From: Saprospiraceae bacterium
Lineage (GTDB): Bacteria; Bacteroidota; Bacteroidia; Chitinophagales; Saprospiraceae
DNA length: 64,000 nt
Assembly: GCA_027080725.1 (NCBI GenBank)
Contig: JALWRC010000064.1
Coordinates: forward strand, 1 to 64,000
Direction: 5' to 3'
Of the stretch, positions 15,394 through 24,643 are shown piece by piece. The first letter of the stretch is position 1. The number at the start of each line of letters is the position of its first letter. The position numbers and the translations under genes were made by a program. A model generated the notes under the pieces. That model had not been told where the DNA came from. It did no database searches and worked only from the letters and a program-made list of their open reading frames with translations.

Positions 15394-16751
15394 AATGGGA
15401 TTTTGGTTTTGGCAATGGGATGAGGCGCTTCGGGGTCGCCGAGAGGAAAGGTCATCCGTTGGCCCCTGTCATTTCTAAGCATAAAGTTGATTAGAAAATA
15501 CATGCTCAACATCAATCTCCCCCGGATATTGGTCGGGTTGGTCATACGATAGAAGATGGAAAAGAGGCTATAGAATTTTTTTCGAAGGTTTTTACTGAGA
15601 TTTTCGATCATTTCTTTATCCTGCTCTGTTTTGAATGGGATCATCCCATATCGATAATCTTGACTTAACCACCATTTGTCAAATAGCAAGCGGTTTTCCG
15701 CTTCCAACTTCCGGTATAAGGCGGTCCCGGGAAAAGGGGTTAGGTGATTGTACCCGACCATGAAGATTTTGTTTGTAATACAAAAGTCCAGCACCTTTTT
15801 GGAGTATTCCGGGGAGTCATTGCCGTACCCGAATAAGAAGGTCAAGTACAGTCTTAACCCGTGTTGCTGTATTTTTTTGACAGCGGAGGCAGGGGACATC
15901 CTTCCGGCATTAAAAGACTTGTTCATTTTCTTCAAAACAGTCTTGTCGAGGCTTTCCATGCCGATTAAAACCCCTTGGCATCCACTTTGCTTCATCAGCC
16001 TCAGCAATTCTTCGTCATGCACGATCGTAATATCTGCTTGTCCGACCCATTTGATCTTGAGAGGGATGAGCCCTTGGAAAAGGTGCTTAGCATATGTTTT
16101 ATTAGAGCAGATGTTGTCATCTACGAAGAACAGCAATTGTTTTCTTTCTTTGAGTATTTGTACTTCGCGAAGGATGGTGTCAATGCTTCGATGGGTGTGC
16201 TTTTGGTCAAAGACGTTGTGAATGGAGCAAAATTCACACCTGAATTTGCAACCACGTCCGGCCTCCAACAGGCTGATCTTAAGATAATTTTTTCCCTGGT
16301 AAATACTCCTGTCAGGGATAATGTCATATTCCCCAAATGAAATCCTTTTTTGGTAGCGTTCTTTTAGTTCTCCTGACCGGAAATCTTTGATGATGTCTGC
16401 CCATACTCCCTCTGCTTCTCCTATGACCACGGCATCCGCATATCTCAGGATTTCGTCAGGGCAAAGGCTGGCATGAAAACCGCCCATCACTACCGGAATA
16501 TTCCTATTGCGGTACTCATTGGCGATTTGATAGGCCCGGCGAGCAGTATAGGTTTCTACAGAAATGGCAACCAGGTCGGTGGGGTAATCATAATCGATTT
16601 CTTCCATTCTGTCATCAAAAAAACGGATTTCCACATCATCGGGTGTCAACGCGGCGAGCTGCGCGATGGAGAGGGGTTCCATTTGCCACGCTCTGATGTA
16701 TTTTTGGCCTTTCATCTTGCCGATAGCAGGGAGTATAAGTGTTAGTTTCAT
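15390..16751 (-). CDS. B12-binding radical SAM protein 2
   Basis: This 453-residue enzyme has a B12-binding domain at residues 1-130 (DLVAISVETYTARRAYQIA, VVMGGFHASLCPDE) and a radical SAM motif C168-x3-C172-x2-C175 within EAGRGCKFRCEFCS. The C-terminal region has HLTPFPGTALYRKLEAENRLL, a DUF4070-type start. It differs enough from proteins 1 and 3 (FHAS instead of VHT/VHV, a longer basic C-terminus) to act on a different position or intermediate. It is the second gene of the operon, 19 bases after radical SAM 3. Confidence 0.88.
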   Translation of the reverse strand: MKLTLILPAIGKMKGQKYIRAWQMEPLSIAQLAALTPDDVEIRFFDDRMEEIDYDYPTDLVAISVETYTARRAYQIANEYRNRNIPVVMGGFHASLCPDEILRYADAVVIGEAEGVWADIIKDFRSGELKERYQKRISFGEYDIIPDRSIYQGKNYLKISLLEAGRGCKFRCEFCSIHNVFDQKHTHRSIDTILREVQILKERKQLLFFVDDNICSNKTYAKHLFQGLIPLKIKWVGQADITIVHDEELLRLMKQSGCQGVLIGMESLDKTVLKKMNKSFNAGRMSPASAVKKIQQHGLRLYLTFLFGYGNDSPEYSKKVLDFCITNKIFMVGYNHLTPFPGTALYRKLEAENRLLFDKWWLSQDYRYGMIPFKTEQDKEMIENLSKNLRKKFYSLFSIFYRMTNPTNIRGRLMLSMYFLINFMLRNDRGQRMTFPLGDPEAPHPIAKTKIPL

Positions 16752-16770
16752 AAGGCAGGGGTGTTTTTGA

Positions 16771-18087
16771 TTACGCGATGTGGTTCATTTGGTATTTACC
16801 ATAAAGTCTAAATCCCCAATTGGCGATTAATCTAAATCCAAGACTATGGTAAGCCCCGGATAGCCTTTTGTAAATAGATCTGTAGCTATGCGCTCTTCTG
16901 TGTAGCTCAAAGAAACCATTTCTCAATTCCTCAGGACTTAACTTATTGGGTTGAAATACGACGTGATGACCATCGTATTTTTCCCATTCTTGATGTAAAA
17001 TCCGGTTTTCGTTCAGTAATTTGTTGTAGAAGGGAGTTCCGGGGAAGGGGGTGGCGATAGCAAAGTGCAGAATATCGATTTTTACACTGTTGACAAACTC
17101 TAGTGTGGCATCAAATACATCATGGTCATCGTGGTCAAACCCCAGGATAAATGTTCCCAGGATTGAAATCTTTGCATCGTGCAGTTTGCGGACCAATTCG
17201 CCGTATCGCTCAACTTTGTTAAAACGCTTTCGCGTATCATTGATGGCTTGTTGATTGATGGACTCAAACCCCGTTAATACCCCCCTGCAACCGCTTTTAC
17301 GCGCTAATTCAAACCATTCATCATCATTGATAATTTTAGTGGTGGCGCAGCTGTACCATTTTATCTTTAAGGGGATCATGGCTTTCATTAATGCTTTGGA
17401 ATACTCGATATCCTCTGTAGGGCTGGAGTCCAGGAACGCCACTCTCTTAGAGGGCATTTGTTTAATCTCTTTAATGATGGCATCAATGGGGCGCTTTGAA
17501 AAATGTGCTTGATTAAATCCCGGGATGACACAAAACGAACATTTGTTGTAACAACCCCTGGTTGCTTCGATTCTGTTGGGTAGGATGTATTGGTTCCAAT
17601 GGAGTTTTGATCTGTCGGGAGCGGGCATTGCTCTACCTTGAAAAACCTCTTTCCAACCTTCCGGTCTGTAGACTTTCTTTAGACGTCCGTTTGAAAAATC
17701 GAGAAGCAGTTGCGGCCAGCTTTTCTCGGCATAGCCTATGACGATGGCATCGGCATTTTGAATGGCTTCTTCAGGCATCAATGTAGTGTGCACTCCGCCA
17801 AGTACCACAGTGATGCCACGCTTTCTAAGTTTTTTGGATAGTGCATACGCATAGGGAGCATTGGCCGTTAGAACACTAATACCTACCAGATCTGCAGACC
17901 AATCATCGATATCGACGGACTCGACCGCTTCATCAATAACGCGCACCTCTGCATTCAGTTGCTTCGGTACCAGTGCACTAAGAAGGGTCAGCGATGTAGG
18001 CGCATATCCCATTCGCCTCTTTTTTTTGACCCAAATGGAATCATTCTTGTGACTTGTGGTGTTGGGTAAAAACAATATTATTTTCAT
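16771..18087 (-). CDS. B12-binding radical SAM protein 3 (DUF4070 type)
   Basis: This 438-residue enzyme is the first gene of the six-gene operon. The B12-binding domain covers about residues 1-135 (DLVGISVLTANAPYAYALS, VVLGGVHTTLMPEEA). The radical SAM motif is C179-x3-C183-x2-C186 in EATRGCYNKCSFCV. The C-terminal part (TPFPGTPFYNKLLNENRILHQEW) is DUF4070 type and close in form to protein 1, which suggests 1 and 3 arose by duplication. A -7 box lies at 18122-18129. Confidence 0.88.
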   Translation of the reverse strand: MKIILFLPNTTSHKNDSIWVKKKRRMGYAPTSLTLLSALVPKQLNAEVRVIDEAVESVDIDDWSADLVGISVLTANAPYAYALSKKLRKRGITVVLGGVHTTLMPEEAIQNADAIVIGYAEKSWPQLLLDFSNGRLKKVYRPEGWKEVFQGRAMPAPDRSKLHWNQYILPNRIEATRGCYNKCSFCVIPGFNQAHFSKRPIDAIIKEIKQMPSKRVAFLDSSPTEDIEYSKALMKAMIPLKIKWYSCATTKIINDDEWFELARKSGCRGVLTGFESINQQAINDTRKRFNKVERYGELVRKLHDAKISILGTFILGFDHDDHDVFDATLEFVNSVKIDILHFAIATPFPGTPFYNKLLNENRILHQEWEKYDGHHVVFQPNKLSPEELRNGFFELHRRAHSYRSIYKRLSGAYHSLGFRLIANWGFRLYGKYQMNHIA

Positions 18088-18121
18088 GGCATAGGTGTGT
18101 TGAAATGAGGGTGTATTACGG

Positions 18122-18129
18122 CAAAGATA
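18122..18129 (-). promoter_or_regulatory. -7 box of the radical SAM/GH3 operon
   Basis: The minus strand reads TATCTTTG, an exact TAnnTTTG match, 34 bases before the first ATG. A TTTA sits about 21 bases upstream as a weak -33 element. The upstream edge of this promoter touches repeat element C, so the element may supply or alter part of it. Confidence 0.55.
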
Positions 18130-18156
18130 TAAAATATTTTTTGGATGTGGTAAATG

Positions 18157-18391
18157 GTGTGTATTACAAACTGCACAAAAATGAGCCTTTGCATTGTTTT
18201 GTCACTATTTTTGCAGACGACACTTCTCACGTATTTACACTATTGTGCCGGGCAAAAATACCGCCAAAACGACTTTGGGTGCTATTATAAACCCTGCACT
18301 TCACTGTCGCTTATACAGGGCTACAAAGATGACATCCCTACGGGATTGTTTCAGTTTTTCAAATCAAAAAAGTACACTTTGTAATACACAC
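18157..18391 (+). repeat. Terminally inverted repeat element, copy C
   Basis: This 235-bp element has ends GTGTGTATTACAAACTGCAC and GTACACTTTGTAATACACAC, imperfect inverted copies. It matches element A (4685-4916) in opposite orientation along its length, with shared blocks such as TGCAGACGACACTT and CATCCCTACGGGATTG. Short open frames in it are not conserved between copies A and C, so it is probably non-coding. It lies directly upstream of the radical SAM operon promoter. Confidence 0.75.
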
Positions 18392-18493
18392 TACACGCTG
18401 TGCGCGGTTTTGAAGCTTTAGGTACTCCCCTGGCTGTTCTGCTCCCTCTCCTCCATTTCATGGGTGTTTAAACCATAATTCGAGCTGTTTCAC

Positions 18494-20281
18494 TTACATT
18501 ACGTCTATACCACTGGATTGCAACCGGTAGAGCGCATGATACAGGCCGTCCTGTTTTTGGATGAGTTCTTCATGAGCACCTTGTTCGGCGATTTGTCCAT
18601 CTTTGAGGACATAGATGCAATCAGCAGTGCGAATGGTGGAGAGCCGGTGGGCAATAATGATGGCGGTACGGCCTTCCATGAGTACTTCCAAGGCATCCTG
18701 CACGAGCTTTTCAGACTCGGCGTCTAAAGAGGAGGTGGCTTCATCGAGGATGAGGATTCGTGGGTCTTTTAGAATGGCGCGGGCGATAGCGATGCGCTGC
18801 CGCTGTCCCCCGGAGAGCCGCACTCCCCGGTCACCCACCACGGTATCCAGTCCTTCTTCGAATTGGTCAATAAATTCCATTGCATTAGCTTTTCTCGCCG
18901 CCTCTACAATCTCTTCGTCTGACGCACCGGGTTTGCCATACTGAATATTCTCCCGGATGGAGCCTCCGAAGAGTAGTATTTCCTGTGGGACAATCGCTAC
19001 TTGCTTGCGGTATTTGAGAATGTCGAGCTCTTCGATTTTATGACCATCGATTTCTATAGTGCCTGAAGTAGGGGAGTAAAAGCGCAGGATGAGTTGAGCC
19101 AATGTCGATTTGCCTGCTCCACTCGGACCTACAATTGCTACTTTTTCTCCCGGGTCCAAATGCATACTCAGGCCTTTGAGTACTTCATGATCTTTACGCA
19201 TAGGGTAGGTGAAACGCACGTCGTTTAGGGTGATTTTCCCTTCTATTATATCTCCCGGTTCAAAGGTTACTTCTTGAGGGGTAACTTCCGTTGGTGACTC
19301 GAGTATGTCGAGTACTCTCCCTGCGGCTCCGACGGATTCAGCGAGTTGGGTATAGAAGTTGCCCAACCCCGCGATGGCACCTCCCATCAGGGCCGTGTAC
19401 ATCACAAAGGAGAACAAGTCTCCTACCTCCATCTCTCCGGACTGGACTTTGGTGGCTCCCATCCACAAAATAAAAAATATTCCACCGAAGAGCACCGTGA
19501 CTATAAAGACAAAAAAGAGACCTTTTACTCTGGCAAAGCGTAGAGAAATGCGCACGACTTCTTCTACGGAGCCGGCATATCTCACCGTTTCATACCACTC
19601 ATTGACAAAGGACTTTACTACGCTGACATTGTGAATGGCCTCTTCGGCGATGCTATTGCTGCGGGCGAGTTGGTCTTGGCGCCTTCGGGAAAATCCCTTG
19701 ATATAACGGCCAAATACCATGGCCAAGATGACGATAACCGGAAAAGTGGTCAACATGATGAGGGATAGACTTGGTGCAATCCAGGCGATGACTACAATTC
19801 CCACGATGAGGATGACCAGCTGGCGGATAAATTCCGCAAGGGTAATGGAAAAGGTGCTTTGGAGTTTTTCGACATCCGTCGTCATATAACTCGTCAACTC
19901 TCCCGTCTTGTGTTCATCAAAATATGCGATAGGTTTAGTGATTAGCTTCTCAAAAACAGCTTTGCGAATACCGGCCATGCCTTTCTCCGATACATAAGCA
20001 AATAGCAAGGTGCGGAAGTAGGAGAGTAGTCCTTGTAAGAGCAAGATGCCTAAGAAAATCCAACCAAAATCCTTGAGGGATAACCCAAATTTTCCTTTGC
20101 CGGAAGCCACATTGGCCATTTCACCGGCGGCTCCGGGAAAGACCATGAATACGACACTCCCTAATACCAAAAAGACCATCCCTGCCACAAATGCCCATTT
20201 GTATGGCCCTATGAAGGAGAAGATTCGTAATACTTTTTTGAATTCCGTCCGACTAATTGTTTTGCGCTCTTTGTTTGCCAT
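18494..20281 (-). CDS. ABC exporter (MsbA/lipid-multidrug type), fused membrane and ATPase domains
   Basis: In this 595-residue half-transporter a six-helix membrane domain fills residues 1-330 and the ATPase the rest. The ATPase has Walker A GPSGAGKST, the signature LSGGQRQRIAIARAIL, Walker B ILILDEATSSLD and the switch His in IIAHRLST. It would work as a homodimer and export a lipid or hydrophobic compound. It is on the same strand as the radical SAM operon but separated from it by element C and about 400 bases, so a link to that pathway is only possible. The nearest relatives in Bacteroidota are MsbA-like. Confidence 0.9.
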   Translation of the reverse strand: MANKERKTISRTEFKKVLRIFSFIGPYKWAFVAGMVFLVLGSVVFMVFPGAAGEMANVASGKGKFGLSLKDFGWIFLGILLLQGLLSYFRTLLFAYVSEKGMAGIRKAVFEKLITKPIAYFDEHKTGELTSYMTTDVEKLQSTFSITLAEFIRQLVILIVGIVVIAWIAPSLSLIMLTTFPVIVILAMVFGRYIKGFSRRRQDQLARSNSIAEEAIHNVSVVKSFVNEWYETVRYAGSVEEVVRISLRFARVKGLFFVFIVTVLFGGIFFILWMGATKVQSGEMEVGDLFSFVMYTALMGGAIAGLGNFYTQLAESVGAAGRVLDILESPTEVTPQEVTFEPGDIIEGKITLNDVRFTYPMRKDHEVLKGLSMHLDPGEKVAIVGPSGAGKSTLAQLILRFYSPTSGTIEIDGHKIEELDILKYRKQVAIVPQEILLFGGSIRENIQYGKPGASDEEIVEAARKANAMEFIDQFEEGLDTVVGDRGVRLSGGQRQRIAIARAILKDPRILILDEATSSLDAESEKLVQDALEVLMEGRTAIIIAHRLSTIRTADCIYVLKDGQIAEQGAHEELIQKQDGLYHALYRLQSSGIDVM

Positions 20282-20551
20282 GACTCCTGTTGGGTTTTAT
20301 GGTTAGGTAACCCATTTTGACTGATGAATGTTCTTTCATGGAAAGTTTTCTGTTTCATTCCGCACCGCTGCTGTAACATATCACAAAGTGATACGTTTAT
20401 GTTATTGTAGCTTGTAGTGGCCTATAGGTCCCTTCGTCCATAATAATGGACAGTTTATCCATTTTATAGCGTCGATTGATGGATTAAGAGCAATATTGCG
20501 TCAGGTTAGAACATTATTAAGTAAATTTAACTTCATCTAAATATATCAAAT
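20282..20551. other. Divergent intergenic region
   Basis: This 270-base region between the ABC exporter and the 20552 gene must hold both promoters. It is AT-rich near 20500-20550. No exact TAnnTTTG box was found. Confidence 0.35.
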
Positions 20552-21352
20552 ATGAAAAAAACGTTTATCGCATTATTTGTACTACTCGGCGCAAGTGTAT
20601 TTGCTCAGGATGTAGATGGAATTCTCCAAAAATATTTTGAAGCAACGGGAGGGGTAGAAAACTGGAAAAACATTCAATCCCTTCGCACTGTTGGGGTTAT
20701 GAAAATGCAGGGAATGGAAATTCCCTTTGACGGATACCAATCCAAAGACGGCAAAATGCTGCAGAAAGCCAATTTCCAAGGTAAGGAAATGATCTTCCTG
20801 GCCAGCGACGGACAAATGGCCTGGGGGGTGAATTTTATGACCATGAAAGCAGAGAAAAAGGACAATGAAACGGTCGAGAACCTCAAGAAACAGGCCAAGG
20901 AAATTCCCTCTCCATTTATGGACTATAAGGAAAAAGGATACGCCGTATCCTTGGATGGTGAAAAGGACATCGATGGAACAAATACCTTTCGTGTCAAACT
21001 TGTAAAAGATTCTTTGCTCGTTGATGGAAAGATGATTCCCAATGTGGAGTATTATTACTTTGATAAAGAGAATTACGTGCCTATTATGAAGGAAGCGGCC
21101 ATTCCTGCCGGACCAATGGCCGGACAAAAAGCGCAGACCTTTTTTGGTGACTATCGCGAAGCTGGAGATTTGATTTTACCCTACGAGATGACTAGCAAAG
21201 TCAATGGAAATGTGGCCCAAAGTATGGTGCTCAATAAGTATGAAATTAATCCGGAATTTGATGAATCTGTCTTGAAGTTTCCTGAAGAGGCACCAGAGAA
21301 AAGCGCTCCTGCGGAGAAAAGTATGCCCGCTGATAAGAAAGAAGACAAATAG
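20552..21352 (+). CDS. Secreted LolA/outer-membrane-lipoprotein-carrier-like protein
   Basis: This 266-residue protein has a signal peptide (MKKTFIALFVLLGASVFAQ, cut after AQ). The mature part starts VDGILQKYFEATGGVENWKNIQSL, the usual opening of a Bacteroidota family related to LolA/LppX folds that bind lipid or lipoprotein. A C-terminal tail rich in Pro, Ala, Lys and Glu (about residues 245-266) is probably disordered. There is no T9SS domain. A strong terminator follows. The ligand is unknown. Confidence 0.7.
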   Translation: MKKTFIALFVLLGASVFAQDVDGILQKYFEATGGVENWKNIQSLRTVGVMKMQGMEIPFDGYQSKDGKMLQKANFQGKEMIFLASDGQMAWGVNFMTMKAEKKDNETVENLKKQAKEIPSPFMDYKEKGYAVSLDGEKDIDGTNTFRVKLVKDSLLVDGKMIPNVEYYYFDKENYVPIMKEAAIPAGPMAGQKAQTFFGDYREAGDLILPYEMTSKVNGNVAQSMVLNKYEINPEFDESVLKFPEEAPEKSAPAEKSMPADKKEDK

Positions 21353-21364
21353 TACATCAAGTCA

Positions 21365-21402
21365 CAGCCGGGAAGTCGTTTCCCGGCTGTTTTGTCTTTT
21401 TT
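21365..21402 (+). terminator. Intrinsic terminator after the LolA-like gene
   Basis: A CAGCCGGGAA/TTCCCGGCTG-type stem is followed by TTTTGTCTTTTTT, 13 bases after the stop codon. Confidence 0.85.
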
Positions 21403-21583
21403 AAAGACATCTTTGGAGGAGGGCTCTGCGTAAAGCTGCCACCCGTGTGCCCAAATCCAATGCTCCCGTTATAAAGGGAGCTACAAGGCTTGTCCCATTA
21501 ACGTTTTGTCCCGGATACGGCACCGATTTATAACCCCGCAAACCAACTTTTTAACGCATAACACTAAATTAAAACATAATCAT

Positions 21584-24500
21584 ATGCGACAGTTTCTTAC
21601 TTTAGTTTTTACCCTCGTGTATCTATTGGGAATTGCTCAAGATTACAAGCCCGTCAATCTCAGTGCGATCAAAGCACGGCACATTGGTCCGGCCCTTACG
21701 AGTGGGAGAATTACGGACATAGAGTTGCATCCTACCAAGTCCAATATTGTTTTTGTCGGTACGGCGGGCGGTGGTGTTTGGAAGAGTTCGGATGCGGGGC
21801 TGAATTTTTCTCCTGTCTTTGACGAGCACTGCCAATCGATTGGTACCATCGCCATCGATCCGGTCAATCCGGACGGAGTGGTATGGGTCGGCACGGGGGA
21901 GACCTGGACGAGAAACAGCACTTCCGTAGGTTGTGGTATATACAAGTCCGATGACGGTGGAGATAAGTGGAAATTAATGGGCTTGGAGAATACCGAACGG
22001 ATTAGCAGTATTGTAATCTCCAAAAAAGACCCCAATGTAATCTTTGTCGGTGCACTTGGTGCCCTTTGGGGAGACAGCAGTGATCGCGGTATCTACAAAA
22101 CGACAGATGGAGGAAAAACCTGGAAAAAAATCTTTTACATCAATCCGCGCACCGGCTGTTCGGATTTGGTAGTAGATCCCGGAGATGAAAATACCATGTA
22201 TGCCTCATTTTGGGAGTTTAGACGACTGCCCTGGTCTTTTACTTCGGGTGGCCCTTCGAGTGCTTTGTATAAGACAACGGATGGAGGAGAGCATTGGAAT
22301 AAAATAGGTAAGGGGTTCCCTAAAGGAGACTTGGGAAGGATCGCCATTGCGATCGCCCCTTCGAAGCCCGAGAGATTGTATGCGGTTGTAGAGGCAAAAG
22401 AGAAATCCGGGATGTATCGCTCCGATGATGGAGGGCAGCATTGGGAGTTTCTCAACGGTGATTTCGCATTGACGGTTCGGCCTTTTTATTTTGCAAGAAT
22501 AGCAGTGGACCCTTCTGATCCGGATATCGTCATTAAAGCAGGGTTGTCCGGAGCGATTAGCAGAGACGGGGGAAAGACCTTCAAGGGAATAGGAAGCGTT
22601 CACTCAGATGTGCACGATATCGTGTTTAATCCGAAGTATTCCGACATGGTCTATGTAGGGACTGATGGTGGGGTATACCGTTCTTTGGATAAGGGAGGGA
22701 GTTTTGACTTTGTCGACAATATCCCTGTGAGTCAGTTTTACGATATTAGCATCGACGATGCTACCCCCTTCAATGTGTACGGAGGTCTTCAGGACAATGG
22801 CTCTTGGTATGCTCCTTCTGCCTCACTGTCCGGTGGTATTGACGCCTCCAAGTGGACGGGAGTCGGTTATGGAGATGGATTTAGAGTCTTTAAGCATCCC
22901 ACCAAGCCGGTTATTTATTCGGAGATGCAAAGCGGAGAGGGAATCTGGAGATACAATCAGAAGTATGGCGATATAAAAGTCGTTAAGCCATATGCCGAGG
23001 CCGGTGACCCGAAATTGCGCTTCAATTGGAACGGAGCGATCGCCCTGAGTCCCAATCATCCGGATAGAATCTATATCGGCAGCCAGTTTTTACACCGGTC
23101 CGAGGATATGGGAGACACCTGGCAAAAGATTTCACCGGATCTCACCACTAATGATCCGGCTAAGCTAAAGCAAGATGAGTCGGGTGGATTGTCTTTGGAT
23201 AATTCGGGGGCGGAAAACCACTGTACCATTTTCACCATTGCTGAATCGCCTTTGGATGACAAAGTGATTTGGGTGGGAACGGATGATGGCAACATCCAGT
23301 TGACCCGCAACGGGGGAAAGACATGGAAAAATGTTAGTCAAAACATCGAGGGTATGCCCAAATTCCTTTGGTGCTACAAGGTGATTGCCAGCCGGTTTAA
23401 TGCATCAACGGCCTACGCGGTCTACGATGGACATACCCAAAACGACAAGCATCCCTATCTGTTTAAGACGACAGACTATGGTAAGCATTGGCTCCCCCTT
23501 GCGACGAGCGAAATCAAGACTTTCTTGCGAACAGTAGCAGAAGATGTCAATAATCCGGATGTGCTTTATGTAGGGTCCGAGATGGGCCTCTATGTGAGTC
23601 TGGATGGGGGCAACCATTGGCAGCGCATGAAGAATAAGATTCCTCCCGTGGCGGTCCATGCTATTGCACAGGATCCGAAGACCGGAGCCTTGGTGCTCGG
23701 CACCCATGGCAGGGGAGCCATCATAGTGGATGACATCGGACTATTGCAACAGCTTACGAGTAAAGTACGCCAGGAAGAGGTACATTTCTTTGAGACGGAT
23801 CCCTTTATAATGCATGAAAAAAGTGCTTTTTATAGCGGGGGGAATGACCGAACCGATTTTGTAGGGCAAAACCCCAGCCGCTCTGCCAAGATCGCTTACT
23901 ATTTGAAGAAAAGGCATGTCTTTGGGAAGATGAAGCTGTCGATACAAGATATGGAGGGGCATGAAATCGTTGATTTGACTCCCCTGAAAGCCAAAGGCTT
24001 GAATATCGTGTCCTGGAATTACCGGATGAAACCGCCAAAGGTGGCCAAGGGAAAAACCTTTGTGTTCAATTCATTGACCGCTCCCCGTGTCCGGGCGGGT
24101 AAATACAAGGTGGTAATGACCAAAGGAAAGAAGACCTTTGAAAAGGTGATTGATGTCCGGTATGACCCTACCTCCAATTATACTTCTGAAGACAGGCAGA
24201 TTCAATACGAATCTACTATGAAGTTGTTTGACATACAGCAAGACCTGGCCTATTTGGTCTACCAGATAGATGAATACCGCACCGTACTGGAGAGCTTGCA
24301 GCAGGACAGCAAAGCAAATCTGCAAAATATACTTGCAAAGATGACGGTTCTGCATGACAAGTTAGTCGTCAATAAAGGAGATAATTATGTCGGGCAAGCA
24401 GAGCCCATGTTGAGAGAAAAATTATCCAGATTGTATGGAGATATCGCAAATTATTTCGGGCGTCCTACCGGCGCGCAGCTCGCCAATCTCCATAAGTTGG

Positions 24501-24622
24501 TCGACGAGTTTGATGAAGCTCAATCCCAATGGAAATCCATCCGGCAGCAGGCCGACAAAGCAATTGCTGATACGGGAGATCAACCGTTAAAGATAAAAGA
24601 TTTTGAGGCCTTCTTGAAATAG
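21584..24622 (+). CDS. Secreted sortilin/VPS10-like beta-propeller protein
   Basis: This protein is about 1012 residues, counted from ATG 21584. That start is chosen because it gives a signal peptide (MRQFLTLVFTLVYLLGIAQ); an upstream start at 21506 would add 26 residues that do not look like a leader. The body is built of BNR/sortilin-type repeats with Asp-box signs such as SSDAG, SDDGGDKW, TTDGGKTW, SRDGGKTF and NGGKTW over residues 30-700. The remainder (about 720-1012) has a beta domain (RAGKYKVVMTKGKK) and a helical end. This family is widespread in Bacteroidota as an exported protein of unknown or peptidase/hydrolase-associated role. No T9SS domain is seen. Confidence 0.85.
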   Translation: MRQFLTLVFTLVYLLGIAQDYKPVNLSAIKARHIGPALTSGRITDIELHPTKSNIVFVGTAGGGVWKSSDAGLNFSPVFDEHCQSIGTIAIDPVNPDGVVWVGTGETWTRNSTSVGCGIYKSDDGGDKWKLMGLENTERISSIVISKKDPNVIFVGALGALWGDSSDRGIYKTTDGGKTWKKIFYINPRTGCSDLVVDPGDENTMYASFWEFRRLPWSFTSGGPSSALYKTTDGGEHWNKIGKGFPKGDLGRIAIAIAPSKPERLYAVVEAKEKSGMYRSDDGGQHWEFLNGDFALTVRPFYFARIAVDPSDPDIVIKAGLSGAISRDGGKTFKGIGSVHSDVHDIVFNPKYSDMVYVGTDGGVYRSLDKGGSFDFVDNIPVSQFYDISIDDATPFNVYGGLQDNGSWYAPSASLSGGIDASKWTGVGYGDGFRVFKHPTKPVIYSEMQSGEGIWRYNQKYGDIKVVKPYAEAGDPKLRFNWNGAIALSPNHPDRIYIGSQFLHRSEDMGDTWQKISPDLTTNDPAKLKQDESGGLSLDNSGAENHCTIFTIAESPLDDKVIWVGTDDGNIQLTRNGGKTWKNVSQNIEGMPKFLWCYKVIASRFNASTAYAVYDGHTQNDKHPYLFKTTDYGKHWLPLATSEIKTFLRTVAEDVNNPDVLYVGSEMGLYVSLDGGNHWQRMKNKIPPVAVHAIAQDPKTGALVLGTHGRGAIIVDDIGLLQQLTSKVRQEEVHFFETDPFIMHEKSAFYSGGNDRTDFVGQNPSRSAKIAYYLKKRHVFGKMKLSIQDMEGHEIVDLTPLKAKGLNIVSWNYRMKPPKVAKGKTFVFNSLTAPRVRAGKYKVVMTKGKKTFEKVIDVRYDPTSNYTSEDRQIQYESTMKLFDIQQDLAYLVYQIDEYRTVLESLQQDSKANLQNILAKMTVLHDKLVVNKGDNYVGQAEPMLREKLSRLYGDIANYFGRPTGAQLANLHKLVDEFDEAQSQWKSIRQQADKAIADTGDQPLKIKDFEAFLK

Positions 24623-24643
24623 TAAATGATTGTTGAGGGGGCG

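Noticed and set aside
20582-21127. 181-residue frame antisense to the LolA-like gene
   Set aside because: It mirrors the coding strand and has no motif; the plus-strand gene has a signal peptide and a terminator.
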